The notes under the pieces were generated by a model. That model saw only the letters and a list, made by a program, of their open reading frames with translations, searched no databases and was not told where the DNA came from. From NCBI GenBank assembly GCA_018105865.1, contig CM030840.1, forward strand, positions 9,599,794 to 9,663,793: 64,000 nt of DNA. The letters run 5' to 3'. The translations under genes were made by a program, and so were the position numbers. Positions within the stretch are counted from its first letter, which is position 1, and each line of letters opens with the position of its first letter. Shown in pieces: positions 31,085 through 38,456 of the stretch. This DNA comes from Metaphire vulgaris (lineage: Eukaryota > Annelida > Clitellata > Crassiclitellata > Megascolecidae).

Positions 31085-32560
31085 CGCACAAAGTACGCGC
31101 TAGGCTAGAAGACGCTAAGGCTTCGGTAAAATTATTAGAATCGCCGCATCCGCCCAAAGACCGAGAGATAGGTTATAGAAACTGGCAACGATATAGGTTC
31201 CTGGGAGAGCCTTTGGTCTTCAGCGACTAGAGAGTTTGGCCGCTGAAGATCGTCGCATGTAAGACGGAGGCTGCACGGTGCGAGACTTCCGCTGGGAACC
31301 GTGCGTCTGGCTGTTCGACGCATGTGGCAGTGGTCGGCCGGCTGTGTAGTCGCTGCATTCGCCTGGACACTGGCGCCCGGTTACCAGGGGTGATTAGCGA
31401 AGGGTTGGGCCGTAGACGGGGTCGCTTACCACCAATAACGACGACGCCGCTGCCTGGGTTCCCTGCTTTCACGGCACCTAGGCGGACGTGGCTCAACAGT
31501 TTAAAATTCCGCCTAAAGACCGGCACCCGGATATCAGGGCCTGTTGGCGATGCGCATCGCCGGCGGTGAGGCGCCTTTCGCCGCTGCTGACGACGCTAGG
31601 GGAGGTGGGTCCGAAGTTGAACTTTCTGACGGCTAATACGCATAGATAGGGACTTTAGGGGCGAGCGCCCTCATGGGCTGGTTCTAAAAATCGAAAACCC
31701 CTGAAAAATTGGCCATTATGTATCCCGCGTCAATAGGCGGACGCAGGCGGCTGTTGTACTAAAGTTCGCTTGAGACGCGGTGCCCAGCTGGCAGGAGCTA
31801 TTGCCGTGTCGCTTAACCGTAGATTAAGCCTCTGACCACCGCTAGCATCGACGCTCTCAGACAGGCCTTTAGTTTTTCCTATTGACGACAATTACGCGAA
31901 AATACAGACAACTGACGAAAAATCCGCCTAAGTGCCCGTCAAAAAGTTTCAAAACTCTGAAAATTTCAGTCTTTGTCATGAGATCGTCTTTTCTCATTGT
32001 GGCCGCTTATACTGTGAGGCGATAGAGTAAAGAAAGCACAGCGATTGAAAGCGAGTATTTGGAGCCCGTTTAAAGTGCTAAAGCTTATCGTTTCATACTG
32101 ACGTATTAAAGACTACTGATTGCATTTCCTGTGTGCTAGTTATTGTGGCTGCCGGATTGCGTCTAGTCAACGCGTCTTTTTCCGTGTTACCAGTGTTGCC
32201 ACTGTAGCCATTGTTGTCATTGTTGCTTGGTTTATTAATAAATAAAAATAAACCAATAAAGGCAAGTTGTATTTGTGTCTTTGGAAGTCGCTGTGACGGC
32301 GGGGTCTCAGCGCACTGTCAGTGAAGGTGAGTCTTGGCTGTGATGAAAATCGCCTACCTGAGGTCAAATTAGTGCCCAAAAAGTCAATTCTGAGCCAAGG
32401 GAGGAGACAGACACCTGCCTGTCGTAAAGTCGCGGGGAGACAGTTTTGGTGAATCGACGGCCAAGGAAAAGAGTGAACCGCCATCCATTCAGGCATGGAT
32501 AATCTCGGGTTTTGGTGAAAGCATTGAGGAAGCAAATAGACGCCGCTGCCCGTCTAGAAG
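31085..32560. other. GC- and CpG-rich block of unknown nature
   Basis: Base composition changes sharply from AT-rich flanks to GC- and CpG-rich sequence, most strongly at 31130-31900. No long ORF on either strand and no RNA gene I recognise. A CCGCC(T/C)AAAGACCG motif occurs twice (31147 and 31509). GAAGGTGAGTC at 32323 would make a good splice donor, and AATAAAAATAAACC with AATAAA lies at 32238-32259. It could be the 5' region or LTR of an unrecognised element, or an alternative promoter or exon. Confidence 0.5.
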
Positions 32561-32589
32561 CGAGAGCAGAGGTTACCAAGCGTGCTAAG

Positions 32590-32590
<1 letters not shown>

Positions 32591-32642
<52 letters not shown>

Positions 32643-32660
32643 TATTACTACTATTATTAT
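32591..32660. repeat. (ATC)n(ATT)n microsatellite
   Basis: About 17 ATC units then ATT/ACT units, ending 21 bp before a NAV exon boundary. Confidence 0.95.
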
Positions 32661-32680
32661 TCAGATAAATGGTATCTCAC

Positions 32681-32893
32681 CTTTGCTGATTTTTCATACT
32701 AAGGAATCCATTGAACACTTCACCCAATGATGCAACATAATGTAGGTTATCCAAAATTATGACAATTGGAACTTCTGCTGAATTCCATTCACACTGATCA
32801 GCAATGTTTGACAAATATTGTCTTAATTCTTTGCTTGATTTATGATCAACATTGAACAAAGCAATTGAATTTCTAGTCAATTTCTTTCCTGAC
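32681..32893 (-). CDS. NAV/unc-53-like exon, Walker B region
   Basis: 213-bp minus-strand exon. The acceptor chosen is CATTAG|GTCAGG, because only this one keeps phase with the exon upstream and matches the family length between the P-loop segment and 'FNVDHKSS'; an AG 30 bp earlier is out of phase. It encodes SGKKLTR, FNVDHKSSKELRQYLSN, a hydrophobic Walker B-like VIILDN and LHYVASLGEVFNGFL. The donor is CAAAG|GTGAGA. Phases fit both neighbours. In navigator proteins this segment is part of the nucleotide-binding fold. The exon is separated from the P-loop exon by the only short intron here (270 bp). Confidence 0.92.
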
Positions 32894-33163
32894 CTAATGT
32901 CATAATACCACAGAATTGCTGAGAAAATTGTGAGTTAACAAAATCAAAAGTTATCAAAATCAAAAGTTTTCAAAATCAAAAGTTTTCAATGTGTAATATA
33001 AGTAGTTACTGTAGAATATAGAAAACAATTATTTGTACTAATTATGACAAGCAGGTAGCCAAATGTGAATTTGAAAATAGAAAATACAGTTAATTTCTAG
33101 TATCCAAAAAATTATCTAGATTCAATTAAAAGAGTATAACAAATGAAATGAATAGGAGCATAC

Positions 33164-33333
33164 CATTCAACAAGGTATTCTGCTAGCTTCTGTGCCAGAT
33201 ATGTCTTTCCAGTTCCACTAGGTCCACATAAAATAATTCTTCGATGATCACTCAGAAGTGCTGTATCTCTGGATAATGGATTTTGGAATCAGAGTTTCAA
33301 AGGCTAAACAGTCAGTACTGTTATCATTGACAT
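33164..33333 (-). CDS. NAV/unc-53-like exon with Walker A P-loop; carries a 2-nt frame disruption
   Basis: Minus-strand exon from acceptor TTCTACAG|ATGTC to donor GAATG|GTATGC. It encodes 'VDSL-FETLIP'-type sequence (CLAFETLIPKSIIQRY), then HRRIILCGPSGTGKTYL with the Walker A motif GPSGTGKT, then AEYLVE. The two halves are in different frames: after QRY (about 33265-33275) the frame needed for LLSDHRR is reached only if 2 nt are missing from this sequence. The observed length, 170, becomes 172 with them restored, which is exactly what the flanking intron phases require. This may be a sequencing or assembly error, a disabled allele or a pseudogene; the intact neighbouring exons favour an error or an allele. 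Confidence 0.85.
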
Positions 33334-33388
33334 CTGTAGAAATATAATATAATGCAATATAACACAATATAATATATTATAATATAAT

Positions 33389-33808
33389 TATGGCTGGTAA
33401 CGATTACATTTTCTTGTTCGATTAATCGGAAAATTTTTAAATCGATTAATCGATTAATTTCTATTAAAATAATTGCTGGTACATATAGCTTCTAGCTGAT
33501 CTCCTTGCATTGAAACTCTGCATATTGTCTACTTTGCCGTCTGCAGGTGGCTTAATAACAAAACAAAAGTGATTGCTCATCTCTCCCCTTAAATGCTTAA
33601 CTGCAGCATTGCTTTCTTTACTTGCCATTGTTGTCTGAACAAATATAAATAATAGAAATATAGTAAGCTAAGTAGGTATTCAAGCAAATAAGTGACAAAA
33701 ATATAAAAATGTAATCAAATACTTAATCAATTAAAAAAATTTAATCGATTAAAATTTTTAATGATTAATCGATTAATTACCCGGTAATCATTAATATCTG
33801 CAGCTCTA
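33389..33808. mobile_element. hAT MITE with TCGATTAA word arrays
   Basis: 420 bp, ends TATGGCTGGTAACGATTA and the inverse of TAGAGCTGCAGATATTAATG; the TIRs are imperfect. Flanked by AATATAAT at 33381-33388 and 33809-33816, although the AT-rich flank weakens this as a TSD. Arrays of AATCGATTAATCG lie near both ends. It starts about 55 bp upstream of a NAV exon. Confidence 0.72.
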
Positions 33809-33844
33809 AATATAATATAATAAAATACAATACAATATAATGCG

Positions 33845-34075
33845 TGTGTGAAATGCTATCGGAGGATTTTTAACATCAGATGGCAGCAGAAAATAAAGAG
33901 CACAACAATACAAGAAAGAATTAAGAACAAAACAAATATCATGCAAACATTAATACAGAAAAAACTGAACTTCCTTGGGCACATATGCAGGATAGAAGAC
34001 AAAAAGGATCATGCTAGGAACAATGGATGGCGAAACTCTACGGGTAGAGCACCCATGGAGCTGGATGATGAGGAT
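33845..34075 (+). pseudogene. RTE-like C-terminal fragment
   Basis: KCYRRIFNIRWQQKIK, TIQERIKNKTNIM, LNFLGHICRIEDKKD and GRAPMEL in one plus frame, ending in GATGATGAGGATATA. Only the domain after the RT is present. Confidence 0.75.
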
Positions 34076-34082
34076 ATATATA

Positions 34083-35474
34083 TGTTACAGTCAAAGTGTG
34101 AAATCAGGCAATGTTGACATTGCCTGAAATATATATAAATATATAAGCCGTTTCCTCACTCATTGAAGCTAAATGTTTAGGCATTGTTTAACAATGCCTG
34201 AAATTTGCTCAAATTTTATACACAATTTCAGCAAATCTTTATCTGTGATGGAATAGCATAATAAGTAACATAAAACAGTTCTGAAACCTTAATAACCACA
34301 AAAACTTTAAGATTCAAATGAAATAAAAACAGGCAGTAATAGAAAAAGTTATCACAACTGTAAAAACTTCAAATGCAATAAAGGAATGAATTCAAAAAAC
34401 ATTATAAGATACTAACGACTAAAGAAAAAGCAGTCATATAAAACAGTTCTACAACATTAATGAAGTCAACTAAAACTTTATAAGGTTCTAATGCAATAAA
34501 GGAAAAAGCAGTCATATAAAACGGGCTAAAATTTAACAGTTCTTATTGCAGCAACTTAAAAAAAAATTGCAAACTATATTGCATTTCAGTTTAGCTTTGA
34601 AACATCTAAACGATTTGTTTCACACTTTTTGAACCCTTACAATTGCATTTTACAAAACCTGATAATACTCTTTGATTCGTCTGAACAGCAGCCCTCAATG
34701 AAATCTTAGCTGTTGCCAAACATCTTCAAAAGCAGTATCTGGGTGCTCAAATCAAATTGATTTAAAGATCTTTGTAGAAACCAGCTCTAACAGCTATCCA
34801 AATGTATACTTTGCAGAGACGATCAAAATGACACCCATGATATTCTTTAAAGTCACGTCCTCGATCAACTAATGGAACAGGGATTCATGCATTGTTGGAC
34901 ATTTTCCAGCTGCAAATTCTATTCTACTAAAAGACCATTGCGTTTAGCTTGCTTCACTAAACCTTCTCGAGCCGTCTTGCGATGAGACTTATACTATCAT
35001 GCAGGTGATCTATGAAATCTGATGCTTGCTGGTTACTAGTGGTTTCCGTTCTGTTCTCAACCGTTGTAGCTCGCGATGAAGCTGTACTGTGACTGGCTGT
35101 GGTATGATCATTAAAAATAATATCTGTTTCAGTGGTTTGATGTACTGCCTCAAAATTCCAGCAAACTGAAAAACGTTGAACTGTGACAGGCATGAAAAAA
35201 ACTTCCTCAATTCAAGCTAAGGGATACAGCGAACAGCTCCCTCAGCCTTAATATGGCCCTGACAGCGAAGCCTCAGATCTTCTTAAGTCCAAGTTATCAT
35301 TATGCTATTCCATCACAGATAAAGATTTCAGGAAATGTGTTAAAAAATTGAGCAAATTTCAGGCATTGTTAAACAATGCCTAAACATTTCAGTCAATGTA
35401 TGCCCGATTGAAACGGAATTATGATTTTTTAAAAGTTTCACAACATTGCCTGATTTCACACTTTGACTGTAACA
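34083..35474. mobile_element. DNA element with about 200-bp inverted repeats
   Basis: The left arm (34083-34290) and right arm (35290-35474) are inverted: TGTTACAGTCAAAGTGTGAA near 34083 matches the inverse of 35455-35474, AGGCATTGTTTAACAATGCC near 34178 matches 35360-35381, and ATCTGTGATGGAATAGCAT near 34243 matches 35300-35325. Each arm also holds small hairpins. The interior (about 1 kb) contains near-tandem 80-bp units at 34430-34530 and a LINE ORF1-like remnant. No transposase; the superfamily is unclear. (TA)n on both flanks. Confidence 0.8.
34740..34960 (+). pseudogene. LINE ORF1-like remnant inside the inverted-repeat element
   Basis: Shares blocks with 35930-36120: ATCCAAATGTATACTT, AAAGTCACGTC, GATTCATGC-TTGTTGGACAT and AAAGACATTGC-like sequence, so it is a second copy of the same ORF1 segment, with more decay. 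Confidence 0.55.
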
Positions 35475-35484
35475 TATACATAAT

Positions 35485-35533
<49 letters not shown>

Positions 35534-35544
35534 TCATCATTGAA

Positions 35545-36155
35545 GCTAAATGAACTACTAGTGGATATTAAAACCAACTTAAAATCAGCAAATTGTCAGG
35601 TTGCAGCTGATGTTGTTAATGACATCACCACATAAACATAAGATACTTGAACTGGAAGAAAGAATCAATTCTTTGGAGTCCAAATCAATTCAAAACGATT
35701 TTGTGATCTGTGGACTAAAAATCAAGTAAAACAGTAAACAAGATCAAGCTACATCAAATCCTAATCTAGCACGAGAAACAGTGTCTGACCACATAAGAAA
35801 AAAACTTGGATATACAAGTTGATAATAATGAAACCATCTATGCTTACTTATAAAGAAGAATACAAATGATAATATGATCTCACCAATAATTGTTAGCTTT
35901 GCAAACAGCTCAAAAAATTTGAGGTATATCAAAGATTTAAAGATCTTAAGAAAAAGTCAAGCACATATCCAAATGTATACTTCAATGAGAGACTGACAAA
36001 ATTCTGAGATCTTCTTTAAGTCACGTCTATTACTTAGAAGCGGAAAGATTCATGCCTGTTGGACATTTAAAGGTGAAGTATACCTACAAAAAGACATTGC
36101 AGCTAAACCGACAAAGGTTACTACCTTTAATGATCTTGTTATCTATAATTAATTA
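35545..36155 (+). pseudogene. LINE ORF1 remnant (coiled coil plus RNA-binding region)
   Basis: Plus-strand LNELLVDIKTNLKSANCQV, then LELEERINSLESKSIQNDFV and ICGLKIK, typical of a LINE ORF1 coiled coil leading into an RRM; later YPNVYFNERLT, then KIHACWTFKGEVYLQKD, typical of the C-terminal half. Frames are broken. No ORF2 follows. Confidence 0.6.
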
Positions 36156-36159
36156 ATCC

Positions 36160-36867
36160 TTTACCTCAAGACTACTGACTAATGTAATGATTTCATCTTA
36201 TGTCTTTGGATTTTCATTAAAAATAATATCATTATGTTTTGTACTGCCTTAAAATGCAATCTATAAACCTGTTTGTCCATGAATCAAAGGAACTCAATGA
36301 AGCAAGTTCTCTTGATGACTTGCATGGACGAGAACTTTCAGTCTAATTTGTTCTCTTTTATCATTATGGATGTACACCTGTACTGGATTACAATGGAATT
36401 AATGAATTCGTTTTTTCCAAAATCAACATAACTTAATGAATTATGCTATGGATTACAATGGAATTTATGAACTCGTTTTTCCAAGAATCAACAGGACTTA
36501 ATGAATTATGAACTATGATCAACTTCTATCGTTAAGATTTACTTCTCCCTGTGACATCTGTGACTCACTTTTTCACTTAGGTTTGTTGGATTGTAGCAGT
36601 TGTACTACATCAGGGTGCTTACAGAATTGACATTTTAAGATTCCCTGAGTTTTCCAGACAATTTCTGAAATGTTTCCAGATGCATTAGTCATCATAAACT
36701 GTGGGTTTGGGCTGACCAAAAAAACTGATAGTGAAATTACTAACATTCATAACCTTGTATGCATGCAGCTACAAAGGATCCGCTGTAGCCTAATTTCAGC
36801 ATGTGTTAAAAATTAGAAACAATTCACTTGTCATTTTTGTTATGTGTTGCATTATAAACACTTCATT
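36160..36867. other. Intron DNA with a 66-bp duplication
   Basis: A unit starting GGATTACAATGGAATT repeats at 36384 and 36450 with drift. At 36611 CAGGGTGCTTACAGAATTG followed by CCCTGAGTTTTCCAG resembles a hAT end, but no partner was found. No gene. Confidence 0.5.
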
Positions 36868-37410
36868 ATGATTATACATTGGCTTAAAATAACTGAACGT
36901 ATCCAATATAAGATAATAACACTTACATATAGCTCACTTCAGTCATCAAAACCTGTCTACCTTAGATCACTATTAACCCCTCAGCCTCCTCGACCCACAC
37001 GTTCATCATCTTACCTCACTCTGTCACGCCCACTGAATCAGTCATCCCTGAAAATTTGCAACCGTACCTTCTCATACGCCTCACCTGAACTTTGGAACTT
37101 GATCCCAGCTTCCCTCCACAGACATGGACACTTTCAAACAATAAAATCTGAATTCTCATTTCCTATAATTCCTGCATTATCTTCTCAAGTCTTCAGGTCT
37201 AAGCTTAAATCCTTCCTTTTTCTAAAATCATATCCTCCATAGCTGTAACAACCTAGCCTCACTGCCCTTTGGATGTTGACTATTGCCTGGCTGATAATAT
37301 ACCTTCCCCATAGCTATTTTAAGAGAGGCTGAGCGCCTAAGAATAAGCAGCTACTGTTGTGCTGCTTTCCAAGGCGCTATAGAAATCCACGAGATTTTAC
37401 TTTACTTTAC
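36868..37410 (+). mobile_element. Short CR1-like element, copy B
   Basis: Second copy of the element at 23166-23698, starting ACATTGGCTTAAAATAAC and ending CCAAGGCGCTATAGAAATCC with (ACTTT)n. The C-terminal frame is open for about 120 codons (LKITERIQYKI to LKSFLFLKSYPP). It differs from copy A mainly by point changes and a small insertion near 37325. Confidence 0.88.
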
Positions 37411-37423
37411 TGTACTTTAAGTG

Positions 37424-37884
37424 TCCATATCGATCAGCAGTTGGAGCACTGATGTACCTTATGGCAGGAAGTAGACCTGACATTGCCTATGCTGTCAGTG
37501 TTGTTTCAAGGAAACTTGAAAATCCAAGTAACTCAGATGTTGTTCAAGTTAAAAGAATATTTTGGCATTTAAGAGGTACTGTAGATGATGGAATTAGTTA
37601 CAAGCCTGATGAAAATAAGAATTCTCTCATTTGCTACAGTGATGCTGATCATGGAGGAGACAAGGCAACAGGAAGATTAACCTCAGGAGTTGTCTGTATT
37701 TATTCTGGAGGTGCCATTAGTTGGCAAAGTCAAAGACAAGCAACAGTAGCTATCTCAACCACTGAAGCAGAGATTGTTGCTGCAAGTGAGGCTGCTCGGG
37801 AGGCTGTTTGGTTGAAACGATTGCTGAGCGACATCACAGACTTCACTGGAATACCAACTAATTACTTTAAGCAGATTAAATGCT
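37424..37884 (+). pseudogene. Ty1/copia RT end and RNase H fragment
   Basis: Plus-strand YRSAVGALMYLMAGSRPDIA, then YSDADHGGD, SGGAISWQSQRQATVAIST and TEAEIVAASEAAREAVWLKR. This is the copia RT thumb and RNase H, with the catalytic D of SDAD and E of TEAE visible. It stays open to a stop at 37884; no integrase, gag or LTR is seen. A CR1 copy ends directly upstream. Confidence 0.9.
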
Positions 37885-38104
37885 GATATAAAATGTGATA
37901 ATGCGTTCCATAATTTCATCTAATATTACAACAATATTTTGCCAAGAATATGCTTGCTATAATAGCTGCACCACACAATTCATACATAACCTGAAATTTG
38001 TACTATTACCCATATTATTAACCATAAGTGACATAAAACAATACTGTACACACTGGTTGTTGGTAATAAAGACATGATAATTTGCTAAATAATTAATTAA
38101 TTGT
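37885..38104. other. Intron DNA, unrecognised
   Basis: AT-rich; nothing supported. Confidence 0.5.
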
Positions 38105-38116
38105 ATATAACAAAGC

Positions 38117-38272
38117 CCCCCGCCAAATCCAACCCACAGCCTCACCGTGGTGCGGGGGTGAACGGCCAAGTAGGGGATTGCCTGCTAGGGCTATACCACC
38201 AGTGGTGAAGGTGTTTAACACCAAAGTACCACCTTGGGCGTTACGTGAGGTGGGCAGGCCTAGCAGGAACCC
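38117..38272 (+). ncRNA. Structured 5' RNA of the RTE-like element
   Basis: Outer stem: GGATT (38175-38179) plus CCTGCTAGG (38181-38189) pair with CCTAGCAGG (38259-38267) plus AACCC (38268-38272), with G38180 bulged. Inside: hairpin A CACC-AGT-GGTG (38197-38207), hairpin B GGTGT-TTA-ACACC (38210-38222), hairpin C CCACCTT/GAGGTGG (38229-38235 with 38247-38253). All four stems are possible in the copy at 62460-62600 with compensatory or G-U changes. Upstream, CCCCCGC (38117-38123) pairs with GCGGGGG (38152-38158). Role unknown: ribozyme, internal initiation or packaging are options. Confidence 0.75.
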
Positions 38273-38288
38273 TGAAAATGGACAGCAA

Positions 38289-38456
38289 ATGTGGGAAATG
38301 GTAACCATGTCCTCCAAGATGGGGGTTGGGCATCGGGCCAGCAACCCGACACCGAAAAACACAAACAGCTACAGAAACGACGAGAAAATTTCAACCCGGA
38401 AACATCGGGCAGCGAAGCGAAGGTGTGACACCGGACCAGGATCACGTCAGCAATAG
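38289..38456 (+). CDS. Short ORF1-like frame of the RTE element
   Basis: 56 codons from ATG 38289 (MWEMVTMSSKMGVGHRASNP) to TAG at 38454-38456. It is basic in its second half (RKHRAAKRRCD). It overlaps the beginning of the ORF2 frame by about 130 nt in a different frame (ORF2 is +1 relative to it). Some RTE elements have a tiny overlapping ORF1 (known), but I have no homology to confirm that this one is translated. Confidence 0.4.
   Translation: MWEMVTMSSKMGVGHRASNPTPKNTNSYRNDEKISTRKHRAAKRRCDTGPGSRQQ

Noticed and set aside
32894..32923. Alternative acceptor TTCTCAG|CAATT for the NAV exon
   Set aside because: Better pyrimidine tract but wrong phase and 10 extra residues relative to the family; the CATTAG site fits both.
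38191..38235. Hammerhead ribozyme core around TGATGA/GGTGA and GAAG
   Set aside because: The copy at 62516-62537 looks suggestive (UGAUGA ... GAAG), but stem I/III and the UH cleavage context cannot be formed, and the sequence is better explained by hairpins A and B.
38117..38272. tRNA-like cloverleaf
   Set aside because: Arm sizes, missing T-loop and D-loop consensus and a 9-14-bp outer stem do not fit a tRNA.
38093..38362. Minus-strand frame similar to the one at 62285-62587 (NPLLG, GLPTS blocks)
   Set aside because: The similarity reflects the shared structured 5' region of the RTE element on the opposite strand; changes follow base pairing, not codons.
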